A DNA stretch of 64,000 nucleotides from CALMEC01 sp963706315 (lineage in GTDB: Bacteria > Actinomycetota > Thermoleophilia > Miltoncostaeales > Miltoncostaeaceae). The stretch lies in assembly GCA_963706315.1 (NCBI GenBank), contig CAVPMA010000005.1:124001-188000 (forward strand), in the 5' to 3' direction. A program made the position numbers and the translations under genes. Of the stretch, positions 17,448-26,015 are shown in pieces; position 1 is the stretch's first letter, and each line of letters opens with the position of its first letter. The notes under the pieces are model-generated. The model did not search any database, was not told the origin of the DNA, and saw nothing but the letters and a program-made list of their open reading frames with translations.

Positions 17448-17993
17448 GTGGTCCCGCGCCACACCCTCGTCCACCTGACCGCCGACGGCGACCTCGTCGC
17501 CGGCACGGACCCGGGCCACACGCGCCTGTGGCCGTTCACGCAGAGCTGGCGCTTTCCCTGGCGATCGCGTAACCCGAACTGGCTGGATCCGGTCAACCTG
17601 CTTGTGTTGCGGGCCCCGCCGGAGGCCGTTCGCGATGCGCTGGTGCGGGAGGGGTGGCGACGACCGGACGACGGCGCGACGCACCGCACGTGGGTCAACG
17701 GGACGTTCCGGCGGATGCACGACCACCTCGCACTCGGCGAGCGCGCCGAACGCGTGCACGTGCGCCTGTTCACGCTCGGCGGCGGGACGCTGATCGCGGC
17801 GCACCACGAGATCGCGAACGACCGGGGCGCCCACCGGGTCACCTCGTGGAATCGCGCCCGTGCCGACACCGCGGCGGCGCTCGAATCGGCGGGGTTCACG
17901 CGGCTCTCACCGACCGGCCCGATCACGCCGCCCGACCTCCGGGGCGTCCCCAGCGACGGGCGGGCCTGGCGGCTCGTCGGGCCGAAAGGCTGA
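17448..17993 (+). CDS. LssY C-terminal-like domain protein
   Basis: This 181-residue protein has the pattern DPVNLLVLRAPPEAVRDALV, a Gly-Trp-type turn (REGWRRP) and a late VRLFTLGGGTLIAAHHEIA segment, resembling the LssY_C domain found alone or fused to PAP2/DedA membrane proteins. No membrane helix or signal peptide is visible. GTG 17448 is 4 nt after the cupin stop, so the two are probably coupled. The function of this domain is unknown. Confidence 0.5.
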   Translation: MVPRHTLVHLTADGDLVAGTDPGHTRLWPFTQSWRFPWRSRNPNWLDPVNLLVLRAPPEAVRDALVREGWRRPDDGATHRTWVNGTFRRMHDHLALGERAERVHVRLFTLGGGTLIAAHHEIANDRGAHRVTSWNRARADTAAALESAGFTRLSPTGPITPPDLRGVPSDGRAWRLVGPKG

Positions 17994-18017
17994 CCCGGGG
18001 TCTCCGAGCCACCCGGC

Positions 18018-18023
18018 TATACT
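18018..18023 (+). promoter_or_regulatory. -10 element TATACT, leaderless-type promoter for dapA
   Basis: TATACT ends 7 nt before the GTG at 18031. It is the closest to the TATAAT consensus in the window. Confidence 0.65.
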
Positions 18024-18030
18024 CGCGCCC

Positions 18031-18912
18031 GTGCCGGACTTCGGATCCATCCTCACCGCCATGGTGACGCCCTTCGACGATCGCGGGGCGATCAACGAGG
18101 ACGCCACCGTCGCGCTGATGCACCACCTGGTGGCCAACGGCTCCGACGGGCTCGTCCTGTCGGGTACGACCGGTGAGGCCTCGACGCTCACGGACCCCGA
18201 GAAGATCCGCCTGTTCGAGCTGGGCGTCCAGGAACTGCGAGGACGCGCGACCGTCGTGGCGGGCACCGGGTCCAACGACACGGCCCATTCGGTCCATCTC
18301 ACCGAGGTCGCGGCAGCGCTCGGAGTCGACGCGGTCCTCGCGGTCACGCCGTACTACAACCGGCCGCCGCGCGCCGGCCTCATCGGGCATTTCGCGGCGA
18401 TCGCCGCCGTCGGGGTGCCGGTAATCCTCTATAACATCCCGTCGCGCGCGGTGGTGAACCTGCCGCCCGACCTCATCGCGGAGCTCGCCGAGATTCCGGG
18501 GATCGTCGCGCTGAAGGAGGCGAACCCCGACCAGGTCGACGAGGTGCTGCGCATCGAGGGACTCGCGGTGTACGCGGGCAACGACGACCTGCTCTGCGAG
18601 GTGGCCGCCGGGGGCGGTGCGGGCGTCATCTCGGTCGCATCACATCTCGTGGGCCCGCAGATGCAGGCGGTGTGCGCGGCCGCGCGGGCAGGCGACCGGG
18701 CCGAGGCCGAGCGGCTCGATGCCGCCCTGCACGGACTGTACGAGGGCTTGTTCACGACCACGAGCCCGATCCTGATCAAGGCAGCCGTCGAGATGATCGG
18801 CGCGATCCCGTCGGCCCGGGTGCGGCTGCCGCTCGTGGAGGCGACCCCCGAGGAGCGGCTGGCGCTGGCCGCCGTGCTGGAGGCGCAGGACATCCTCGTG
18901 CGCGCCTCGTGA
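18031..18912 (+). CDS. dapA: 4-hydroxy-tetrahydrodipicolinate synthase
   Basis: DapA condenses pyruvate with aspartate semialdehyde, the first committed step to lysine and meso-DAP. The 293-residue TIM barrel has GTTGEASTL (~45), YYNRP (~107), the conserved Tyr in LYNIPSRAVVNL (~134), and the Schiff-base Lys in VALKEAN (~161). GND and AGGGAGVIS loops follow. GTG 18031 lies 7 nt after the -10 element. Its stop overlaps the RNase J GTG, pairing cell-wall precursor synthesis with RNA decay as in other Gram-positive genomes. Confidence 0.97.
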   Translation: MPDFGSILTAMVTPFDDRGAINEDATVALMHHLVANGSDGLVLSGTTGEASTLTDPEKIRLFELGVQELRGRATVVAGTGSNDTAHSVHLTEVAAALGVDAVLAVTPYYNRPPRAGLIGHFAAIAAVGVPVILYNIPSRAVVNLPPDLIAELAEIPGIVALKEANPDQVDEVLRIEGLAVYAGNDDLLCEVAAGGGAGVISVASHLVGPQMQAVCAAARAGDRAEAERLDAALHGLYEGLFTTTSPILIKAAVEMIGAIPSARVRLPLVEATPEERLALAAVLEAQDILVRAS

Positions 18913-20555
18913 CCGACTCCGGCGCGCTGCGCGCGACCCCGATCGGTGGGGCGGGGGAGATCGGCAAGAACATGTACCTCGTCGAGCTGGGCGCCAGGCT
19001 GGTCGTCATCGACTGCGGCGTCAAGTTCCCGACGCCGGAGCAGCTCGGCGTCGACCTGGTGCTTCCCGACTTCGACGTGCTCGCGGGCCGGCTGGACGAC
19101 ATCGAGGGTCTCCTGCTGACGCACGGCCACGAGGACCACATCGGCGCGGTGCCGTACTTCATCAAGAGCGTCGGCCGCGTGCCGATCTACGGCACCCGGT
19201 TCACGCTGGCGCTCGTGCGAAGCAAGCTGGAGGAGCACCGTCTCGGCGACGTCGAGCTCATCGAGATCGCCGCCGGCGAGCGCCGCCAGATCGGACCGTT
19301 CGAGGCGGAGTTCATCCGCGTCAGCCACAGCATCCCGGACTGCGTCGCGGTCGCGCTGCGGTCGCCGGCGGGCACCGTACTGCACACCGGCGACTTCAAG
19401 TTCGACCACGCGCCCATCGACGACCAGCAGACCGACGTCGCGGCGCTGGCCCGGCTCGGCGACGAGGGCGTTCTGCTGCTCCTGGCCGACTCGACCAACG
19501 CGGAGGTGCCGGGGGTGATCGCCCCCGAGCGGACCGTCGGGCCCGAGCTTCGCCGCCAGTTCGCATCGGCGCCCGGCCGGGTGATCCTGACGTCGTTCTC
19601 GTCTCATATCCACCGCGTCCAGCAGGTGCTCGACGCCGCCCACCACGACGGGCGGGTGGTGGCGCTCGTCGGGCGCTCGCTCCTTCGCAACTTCAACATC
19701 GCCGTGAACCTCGGCATCGTGCGCGTGCCGGACGGGGTGCTGGTCAACATCAAGGGCATCGACGACTACCCCGACGACGAACTCGTGATCATCACGACGG
19801 GGAGCCAGGGCGAGCCGCTCTCCGGGCTCCGCCGCATGGCCTACGGCGACCACCAGAACGTCACGATCAAGCCCGGCGACACCGTGATCTTCAGCTCCCG
19901 GATCGTCCCCGGCAACGAGCTGGCGGTCAACGAGACAATGAACCGCCTCATCCGGTCCGGCGCCAAGGTGGTCTCGCCGGACTCCGCGCCCGTGCACGTG
20001 TCCGGGCATGCGGCGGCGGACGAGATGCGCCTGATGTTGCGCCTGGTGCGGCCACGGTTCTTCGCGCCGATCCACGGCGAGATCCGCCATCAGAAGGCCC
20101 ACGCCGAGATCGCGAAGACCGTCGGCGTGACCGCCGACCGCACCTTCCTCCTCGACAACGGCCACGTGCTTGACGTGAACCACGAGGGCGCCGCGGTCGT
20201 CGACCGCCTGGAGATCGGCCTCGTCTACGTCGACGGGCTGGGCATGGGCGACGTCGCAGACGGGATCCTCCGCGACCGGCGCCATCTCAGCGAGGACGGC
20301 CTGGTGCTCATCGTAGCGACGCTCTCCGCACGCGACGGCCTGCCGATCGGCGACGTGGACATCGTCACCCGTGGGTTCGCGGCGGCGACCGACGAGCTGA
20401 TCGAGGCGACCCGCGAGGAGGTCGAGCGGACGCTCAACGTCTCGGTCACCGAGATGGACATGCTCCACCGCCTCCTGCACGACGCCGTGGCGTCGCTCAT
20501 GTGGAAGCGTGTGCGCCAACGCCCGCTGGTGCTCCCGGTCATCGTCGAGGTGTAG
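18909..20555 (+). CDS. rnj: ribonuclease J
   Basis: RNase J is a beta-CASP metallo-beta-lactamase nuclease with endo- and 5'-3' exonuclease activity on RNA. The 548-residue protein starts with TPIGGAGEIGKNMY and has the metal motif HGHEDHIGAVP (~62-72), HTGDFKFDH (~158-166) and LADSTNAE. The beta-CASP motifs are NTTGSQGEP-like ITTGSQGEPLSGL and HVSGHA, followed by RLVRPRFFAPIHGE. The GTG start overlaps the dapA stop. Confidence 0.96.
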   Translation: MTDSGALRATPIGGAGEIGKNMYLVELGARLVVIDCGVKFPTPEQLGVDLVLPDFDVLAGRLDDIEGLLLTHGHEDHIGAVPYFIKSVGRVPIYGTRFTLALVRSKLEEHRLGDVELIEIAAGERRQIGPFEAEFIRVSHSIPDCVAVALRSPAGTVLHTGDFKFDHAPIDDQQTDVAALARLGDEGVLLLLADSTNAEVPGVIAPERTVGPELRRQFASAPGRVILTSFSSHIHRVQQVLDAAHHDGRVVALVGRSLLRNFNIAVNLGIVRVPDGVLVNIKGIDDYPDDELVIITTGSQGEPLSGLRRMAYGDHQNVTIKPGDTVIFSSRIVPGNELAVNETMNRLIRSGAKVVSPDSAPVHVSGHAAADEMRLMLRLVRPRFFAPIHGEIRHQKAHAEIAKTVGVTADRTFLLDNGHVLDVNHEGAAVVDRLEIGLVYVDGLGMGDVADGILRDRRHLSEDGLVLIVATLSARDGLPIGDVDIVTRGFAAATDELIEATREEVERTLNVSVTEMDMLHRLLHDAVASLMWKRVRQRPLVLPVIVEV

Positions 20556-20559
20556 CGCA

Positions 20560-20609
20560 GTCTGGTTCCCTGCTCATCGCTCCTGCGCCTCCCGACTCGC
20601 CAACCAGAC
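20560..20609. repeat. 8-bp inverted repeat after rnj
   Basis: GTCTGGTT (20560-20567) and AACCAGAC (20602-20609) are exact inverted repeats 34 nt apart, starting 5 nt after the rnj stop. No T-run follows. It could mark the 3' end of the rnj transcript. Confidence 0.3.
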
Positions 20610-20735
20610 GCGCCGCGACCGTTTGGAAGAACGTGGCATCCAGAGAGGGGGCCTGGACTCCTCGATCCGCTCCGGCCTGAAGTGCAGGGCATTTGCCAGG
20701 GTTGCTCCTGCCTCGAGGATCAGAGCGATGTTCAT
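20574..20735 (-). CDS. possible 53-residue small protein downstream of the DUF3052 gene
   Basis: A minus-strand frame begins with ATG at 20735 and a hydrophobic stretch (MNIALILEAGATLANAL), then becomes Arg/Ser-rich and ends at 20574. It lies 9 nt after the DUF3052 gene in the same direction. The first ~25 residues read like real protein, while the tail does not. It may be a small protein or the start of a decayed gene. I do not recognise the family. Confidence 0.3.
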   Translation of the reverse strand: MNIALILEAGATLANALHFRPERIEESRPPLWMPRSSKRSRRVWLASREAQER

Positions 20736-20744
20736 GCTGGGAGC

Positions 20745-21164
20745 TCAGGCCGAAGTTCGGTCAGCAACTCGCACGACGACCCGCAGGCCCGACCAGGTCT
20801 CGTCGATCGCGCAGACCTTGTTGTCGACGAGGCCCTTCGCGAGCGCGATCTCGCGCACGACGTCCTCGGTGACGTCCGTGGGGACGCCGGAGGCCCGCTT
20901 CGGCCAGGCGATCCACAGGCCGCCGGCGACGTGCATCCCCGCGCGCAGTCGATCGAACGCCGCCTCGAGGCGCACCCGCTGCTTGAAGAACGCCACGATC
21001 ACATCCGCGTCCCGGCCGAGGCGATGGATCGTGCGAACGCCGTCCGGGAGGGGGGAGAGGAGTTCCTCGAAATGCTCGGGCGCGCGCACGAGGACCAGCT
21101 TCGCACCCTCTTTGATCCCAAGCTTGCGCGGCAGCGGGGTGCCCGAGTACCCTGTGGTGCTCAC
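20745..21164 (-). CDS. DUF3052 family protein
   Basis: This 139-residue protein has the DUF3052 signature N-terminus STTGYSGTPLPRKLGIKEG, then APEHFEELLSPLP, DVIVAFFK and GGLWIAWPKRASGVPTDVTE, ending in a conserved DETWSGLRVVVR. The family is widespread in actinobacteria and its function is unknown. I choose GTG 21164 because it overlaps the hydrolase stop (GTGA) and gives the canonical N-terminus. An ATG at 21176 would add four residues. It is the last annotated gene of a three-gene minus-strand operon. Confidence 0.85.
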   Translation of the reverse strand: MSTTGYSGTPLPRKLGIKEGAKLVLVRAPEHFEELLSPLPDGVRTIHRLGRDADVIVAFFKQRVRLEAAFDRLRAGMHVAGGLWIAWPKRASGVPTDVTEDVVREIALAKGLVDNKVCAIDETWSGLRVVVRVADRTSA

Positions 21165-22036
21165 GACCGGAACCATTCGAGGATCAGCGCCGTCACGGCG
21201 TCCGGCGTCTCGCGGTGCGGCCAGTGGCCGGCCCCTGCGATCACCTCACGGCGGTACTCGCCGGTGAACCGCTCGGCCTGGTCGGCGCTCACCGACGGCG
21301 GGATGCAGCCGTCGTCGGCGCCGACCACGACGAGGGTCGGCACCGGCACCGGATCCGCCCACCGGGCGGCCTCCCCCGCGAGGGCGGGGTCGCGGCGGTC
21401 CGCCTGGAACGCGGCGCGGTAGTAGCCGAGGGCGGCGTGCAGCACGCCGGGCGTCCCCAGCGTCCGCTTGATGGCGACCCATTCCTCGGGCTCCAGCGCC
21501 CCGCCCGGCGACCATTCCGCGACGAGCCGGTCGACGAAGGCGAAGCCGTCGTGGGCGACGACGCGCTCCGAGAACCCCTCCGCAAGGAACAGGAACTCGT
21601 ACCACGACCGGCGCAGCTGCTCAGGGTCCGCGCGGAGCGACCGCGCGAACGCCGCCGCATGCGGGATCGCGAGCGTGACCAGGCGACGAATGCGCTCCGG
21701 CGCCAGCACCGCCGCATGCTGCGCGGCGACGCCGCCCCAGTCGTGACCCACCACGAACGCGGGCTCATCCCGGCCGAGCTGGCCGATCAGACCGACAAGG
21801 TCGCGCGCGAGCGCCGCGGACTCGTAGGTTGCGCACTCCACCGTCGACGGCGCGTAGCCGCGCATGAACGGCGCGACCGCCCGGTATCCCGCCACCGCGA
21901 GATCCTCGAGCAGCGGTCTGAACGTCGGAGCGTGGTCTGGAAAGCCGTGGAGGCAGAGGACGAGCGGCCCATCCCCCGCCTCCAGGAAGTGCAGCCGGAC
22001 GTCGCCGAGATCGGCGACGCCCGGGGTCAACGGCAT
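21161..22036 (-). CDS. alpha/beta hydrolase, epoxide-hydrolase-like
   Basis: This 291-residue alpha/beta-fold hydrolase has the oxyanion HGFPDHAPTF (~30-39) and the nucleophile elbow GHDWGG (Asp near residue 97). A cap region follows, then the acid in VVGADDGCIP and the catalytic His in GAGHWPHRE (~271). An Asp nucleophile in G-H-D-W-G-G points to an epoxide hydrolase or dehalogenase rather than a Ser esterase. It lies 13 nt downstream of the superoxide dismutase gene. The substrate is unknown. Confidence 0.88.
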   Translation of the reverse strand: MPLTPGVADLGDVRLHFLEAGDGPLVLCLHGFPDHAPTFRPLLEDLAVAGYRAVAPFMRGYAPSTVECATYESAALARDLVGLIGQLGRDEPAFVVGHDWGGVAAQHAAVLAPERIRRLVTLAIPHAAAFARSLRADPEQLRRSWYEFLFLAEGFSERVVAHDGFAFVDRLVAEWSPGGALEPEEWVAIKRTLGTPGVLHAALGYYRAAFQADRRDPALAGEAARWADPVPVPTLVVVGADDGCIPPSVSADQAERFTGEYRREVIAGAGHWPHRETPDAVTALILEWFRS

Positions 22037-22049
22037 GGCCCTCGCTCCG

Positions 22050-22664
22050 TCAGCCCATCTGGCCGATGCGGTACCGGTCGAACCGGTCGTTGATCGCGGC
22101 CCAGTCGAGGTTCGCCAGGAACGCGTCGATGTACTTGGCCCGCGCGGTCGAGAAGTCCCTGATGTACGCGTGCTCGTAGACGTCCAGCGCGATGAGCGGC
22201 GTCGCGTTCCACACGGGGAACGTGTGCTGGGCGTCGCCGATGTAGACGTCGATGCGCTGCCAGTCCCAGTCGTACGCCACCCAGGCCCACCCTCGCCCGG
22301 CCATCCCGCCGGCCTTCAGCTCCGCAAGCATGGCGTCGAGGCCGCCGAAGTCGCGATCGATCATCCCGCCGAACGCGTCGCTGGGGGCGCCGCCCGCGGG
22401 ACCGAGGTTGTCGAAGTACAGCTCGTGGTTCTTGATGCCGCCGATCGCAAACGTGAGGTTCTCGCGCAGCGCCCGATAGTCCGAGTAGATCTGGTTTGCG
22501 GCGCCCTGGTCCGCCGCCTGGAGGCGCTCCGCGATCTCGTTGTACTTGTTGCAGTACGCCTCGTAGAGCGCCCAGTGGGCCTCGACGGACTCGGCCGAGA
22601 TGCCGTCGAGTTTCAGGATCTTGTCCGGCTTGGCCATTGCCGTGACCTTGTGGAGATTCGCCAC
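22050..22664 (-). CDS. Fe/Mn superoxide dismutase family protein
   Basis: This 204-residue protein matches the Fe/Mn SOD family. The four expected metal ligands are visible: His in VEAHWALYEAY (~30), His in IKNHELYFDNLG (~81), and Asp and His in ALDVYEHAY (~164 and 168). Trp-rich segments (GWAWVAYDWDW) are typical. The first helix lacks the usual HHxxY pair, so it belongs to a divergent branch. GTG 22664 is preceded at 8 nt by AAGGAG, and an ATG nine codons in is an alternative. It heads the operon with the hydrolase and DUF3052 genes. Confidence 0.88.
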   Translation of the reverse strand: MANLHKVTAMAKPDKILKLDGISAESVEAHWALYEAYCNKYNEIAERLQAADQGAANQIYSDYRALRENLTFAIGGIKNHELYFDNLGPAGGAPSDAFGGMIDRDFGGLDAMLAELKAGGMAGRGWAWVAYDWDWQRIDVYIGDAQHTFPVWNATPLIALDVYEHAYIRDFSTARAKYIDAFLANLDWAAINDRFDRYRIGQMG

Positions 22665-22809
22665 CGATCGGGCTCCTTGTGCGTTGGACGTGATTTGGTC
22701 GGCACCCTACTCCCAGCGGGGACCCGCGGCCCGGCAGGAACCCGCCGGCGCACCGCCAATTCCCTTGGACTGGGAGCAGTCCGTCCGCACACCTCACCAC
22801 GGGGAAGTC

Positions 22810-25206
22810 ATGGCCGCAACCACCGCCGTTCGCAGACGCCGTCAGAGCTCGAGCCGGCGCACCGCCGGGAAGCACAACGAGATGCAGTCCAGGGAGATCA
22901 TGGGCCTCGGGCTCGTCGGCCTCGGCTCGTTCCTGGGCATGACGCTCTTCATGGGCATTTCGGTCGGTCCCTTGGGGAGCGGCCTGGAGACCCTCGTGCG
23001 GCTCGGCATCGGACGTGCCGTGGCGCTGGCGCCGCTCGTCCTGATGGCCGCCGGGCTCGGCGTCATCTTCGGCTGGGAGATCCTCGACCGGCGCCCGTTC
23101 CAACTCGGCGCGGGCGTTCTCGCCGGAGCGCTGCTCCTCGCCCTCGCCGCGGGAAGCCTCGGGCTCAACGGCCGGATGCGGGAAGGCTGGTTCGATCCGA
23201 CGGTGATGGAGGGCCGCGGCGGCTTCATCGGCGAGCTCGAATACTTCGTCACGGCGCACACCATCGGCGAGGCTGCGACGACGCTCCTGGTCTTCCTCGG
23301 GCTGGTGGCGGGCGCTGTGCTGGTGACGGGCGCCTCACTCGGGGTCCTCCTGCGCCGGTCCGGCAAGGGGGCCGCGGTGGCCGGACGCGCCGTCGGACGC
23401 GGGGCGCGGGCGGTCACCGTCTCGGCGGTGCGGGGCGGGCAGATGCTCGGCGAGCAGGTGCGTGCCAAGCGTGAGATCCGCGACGAGCCGACCGTGGTCA
23501 TCCCCGGCCGTTCCGGCGCGTCGACGCCGTTGCTGGACGGAGCCGACCACTTCCCGGACCTCTTCAGCGGCGCGGGGACCATGCCGCCGTCGCCGGCGCT
23601 CGGGCCGGTCGGCGATGAGCACCCCGGCGAGCCGGCGGTCACCGCACGGCAGGGCTCGGCACCGTCGAGCGGCCGCGCGATCGCCGATGACGACGACTAC
23701 GAGGCGCTCGCGCCGCCGATGGAGACCCTCATCCCGCCGGTCACGCCCCGGCGCGGGTACCGGCCGCCGTCCCGAAACGTCCTCAAGCGCTCGAGCGGGC
23801 CGAGCACGCAGCCTGCGTCGGTCATCCAGGAGACGAGCCGGCGGCTCGTCGAGACCCTCGGCCACTTCGGCGTGCAGGCGGAGGTCACCGAGGCGGTCAG
23901 CGGTCCCCGTGTGACGCGCTACGAGCTTCAGCTCGCGCCGGGCACCAAGGTGAGCCGCGTCACCGCGCTGCGCGACGACCTCGCGTACGCGCTCGCGGCC
24001 CGCGAGGAGATCCGCATCATCGCTCCGATCCCCGGCAAGCAGGCGGTGGGAGTGGAGGTCGCCAACCCCAACGCGACCATGGTCACCCTGGGCGACCTGT
24101 TCCGCGACTTCCCCGAGAACGCCGGGCCGCTGATGAGCTGGCTGGGCATCGACATCGGCGGCAGCGCCGTGTACCTCGACCTGGCGCGCATGCCGCACAT
24201 CCTGATCGCGGGGTCCACCGGCACCGGCAAGAGCGTCTGCCTCAACGCGATCCTCGCGTCGATCCTGCTGCGCTCGACCCCCGACGACCTCCGGATGATC
24301 CTGATCGACCCGAAGAAGGTCGAGCTGAACCACTACGAGGGGATCCCGCACCTGCTCACCCCCGTCGTCACGAACATGAAGAACGCGTCCGCGGTGCTCG
24401 CGAACGTGGTGCGGGAGATGGAGAGCCGCTACGAGCTCATGGGGCAGGACCGCGCGCGCAACATCCGCGACTGGAACGCCGCCCGGGCAGCCCGCGGCGA
24501 GAAGCAGATCCCGACGATCCTGGTGCTCATCGACGAGCTGGCCGACCTCATGATGGTCTCGCCCGCCGAGGTCGAGGACGCCATCATCCGGCTTGCCCAG
24601 AAGAGCCGGGCCGTCGGCATCCACCTCGTGCTCGCCACGCAGCGGCCCTCCGTTGACGTGATCACCGGGATGATCAAGGCCAACGTGCCGTCACGGATCG
24701 CGTTCGCCGTGTCCTCGCAGGTCGACTCGCGCGTCGTCCTCGACGCGACTGGGGCGGAGAGCCTGCTCGGATCCGGCGACATGCTCTTCAGGCCGATCGG
24801 CACGTCGCGGCTGCAGCGCCTCCAGGGCGCCTACGTAAGCGAGGAGGAGATCCTCGCCATCACCGACCACTGGCGCCGTCAGGGCAAGCCGGAGCTGCGC
24901 GAGGATCTGCTCGAGCGGCCGGAGGTCCCGGAGGACGATCCGCTCGACCCGGACGCCGACGACCTCATCGTGCGAGCGATCGAGATGGTCGTGAGCCAGG
25001 GCACCGCCTCCGTGTCGCTGCTGCAGCGACGCCTCGGCGTCGGGTACGCCCGCGCCGGACGCCTCGTGGACGTGATGGAACGCATGGGCGTGATCTCGGG
25101 CCACGAGGGCTCGAAGCCCAGAACCGTCCTGGTGGGCGAGGGCGACCTCGACCGCATCCTGCGGCGCTCGGACACCGATGAGGGCGAGCCGGACGGGGAC
25201 GACTGA
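22810..25206 (+). CDS. ftsK: DNA translocase FtsK/SpoIIIE
   Basis: This septal DNA pump clears chromosomes during division. The 798-residue protein has four membrane helices in residues ~30-185, a Gly/Ser/Pro-rich linker (~200-335), and the alpha/beta motor with Walker A GSTGTGKSVCLN (~468-479) and Walker B VLIDELADLM (~575). A C-terminal gamma winged helix (residues ~718-790, VSLLQRRLGVGYARAGRLVD) reads orienting sequences. I place the start at ATG 22810, since upstream in-frame sequence is unlike protein. The linker is short compared with E. coli FtsK. Confidence 0.95.
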   Translation: MAATTAVRRRRQSSSRRTAGKHNEMQSREIMGLGLVGLGSFLGMTLFMGISVGPLGSGLETLVRLGIGRAVALAPLVLMAAGLGVIFGWEILDRRPFQLGAGVLAGALLLALAAGSLGLNGRMREGWFDPTVMEGRGGFIGELEYFVTAHTIGEAATTLLVFLGLVAGAVLVTGASLGVLLRRSGKGAAVAGRAVGRGARAVTVSAVRGGQMLGEQVRAKREIRDEPTVVIPGRSGASTPLLDGADHFPDLFSGAGTMPPSPALGPVGDEHPGEPAVTARQGSAPSSGRAIADDDDYEALAPPMETLIPPVTPRRGYRPPSRNVLKRSSGPSTQPASVIQETSRRLVETLGHFGVQAEVTEAVSGPRVTRYELQLAPGTKVSRVTALRDDLAYALAAREEIRIIAPIPGKQAVGVEVANPNATMVTLGDLFRDFPENAGPLMSWLGIDIGGSAVYLDLARMPHILIAGSTGTGKSVCLNAILASILLRSTPDDLRMILIDPKKVELNHYEGIPHLLTPVVTNMKNASAVLANVVREMESRYELMGQDRARNIRDWNAARAARGEKQIPTILVLIDELADLMMVSPAEVEDAIIRLAQKSRAVGIHLVLATQRPSVDVITGMIKANVPSRIAFAVSSQVDSRVVLDATGAESLLGSGDMLFRPIGTSRLQRLQGAYVSEEEILAITDHWRRQGKPELREDLLERPEVPEDDPLDPDADDLIVRAIEMVVSQGTASVSLLQRRLGVGYARAGRLVDVMERMGVISGHEGSKPRTVLVGEGDLDRILRRSDTDEGEPDGDD

Positions 25207-25247
25207 GCCCGCGGGCGCACGAAGTTCGGGGCCTGAATAACCCCTGT

Positions 25248-25253
25248 TATCCT
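25248..25253 (+). promoter_or_regulatory. -10 element TATCCT ahead of the RodZ-like gene
   Basis: TATCCT lies 34 nt before ATG 25288 in the short ftsK-HTH gap, implying a short leader. Confidence 0.4.
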
Positions 25254-25287
25254 GGCCGACTCGCCCCTCTCCGGGGCGGTCGCCCTC

Positions 25288-25977
25288 ATGTTCGAAATCG
25301 GAAACACGCTCAGGGAAGCACGCCTCCGGCGCGGACTGGACATCTCGGACTGCGAGGCGGCGACCAAGATCCGCACGAAGTACCTCCGAGCGCTCGAGGA
25401 AGAGCACTTCGAGGTGCTGCCCGGGCCGACCTACGTCAAAGGCTTTCTGCGCACCTACGCCGAGTTCCTCGAGCTGGACGGAAGGCTCGTCCTCGACGAG
25501 TACGAATCCCGCTTCTCGACGCGCCCCGAGGGCGTCTTCGGCCATGCCGACTCCGACACGGCACGGCGACGCGCCAAGAAGCGGCGCAACCGCGAGGGGC
25601 GCGTCCTGCTCATCGCCTCGTGCCTCGTCATGGTCGGCGCGCTGGGCCTCTGGGCGGGCTTCGCCAGCGACTCGTCCGGGGGAGGCAGCGAGCCGGCCGC
25701 TCAACAGATCACCGCGGTGTTCGCCCCGGCGGGGCGGCGCGGGACGTACGTCGAGGTCAGGGAGGGGGGCCCCGAGGGTCGCGCGCTGTTCACCCCCGGG
25801 TCCATCCCGCCGGGCCAGTCCCAGCAGGTGTCGGTCGCCCCGCCGATCTGGGTGCACGTCGGTGACGGCTCCGGGCTGCAGCTGACGGTCGACGGGCGCG
25901 CCGTCGCCACGCCGCGGGGCACGACGGAGTTCCGCGTGCTCGCAGGGGGCGTCATCCAGCCCACCGCAGCCGGCTGA
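25288..25977 (+). CDS. RodZ-like protein: HTH domain, one membrane helix, C-terminal DUF4115-like domain
   Basis: RodZ proteins link MreB or the elongation machinery to the membrane. This 229-residue protein starts with a Xre-like HTH (residues 5-68: GNTLREARLRRGLDI, KIRTKYLRALEEEHFEVLPG, YVKGFLRTYAEFL). A basic linker, one helix (~110-130, VLLIASCLVMVGALGLWAGF) and an extracytoplasmic beta domain with WVHVGDGSGLQLTVDG follow. It lies between ftsK and cinA, its usual neighbourhood, although the pgsA gene often found there is absent. Confidence 0.85.
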   Translation: MFEIGNTLREARLRRGLDISDCEAATKIRTKYLRALEEEHFEVLPGPTYVKGFLRTYAEFLELDGRLVLDEYESRFSTRPEGVFGHADSDTARRRAKKRRNREGRVLLIASCLVMVGALGLWAGFASDSSGGGSEPAAQQITAVFAPAGRRGTYVEVREGGPEGRALFTPGSIPPGQSQQVSVAPPIWVHVGDGSGLQLTVDGRAVATPRGTTEFRVLAGGVIQPTAAG

Positions 25978-26015
25978 GCGCCGGTGACCACGCCGCACGG
26001 TCGCACGCGGGGCGT

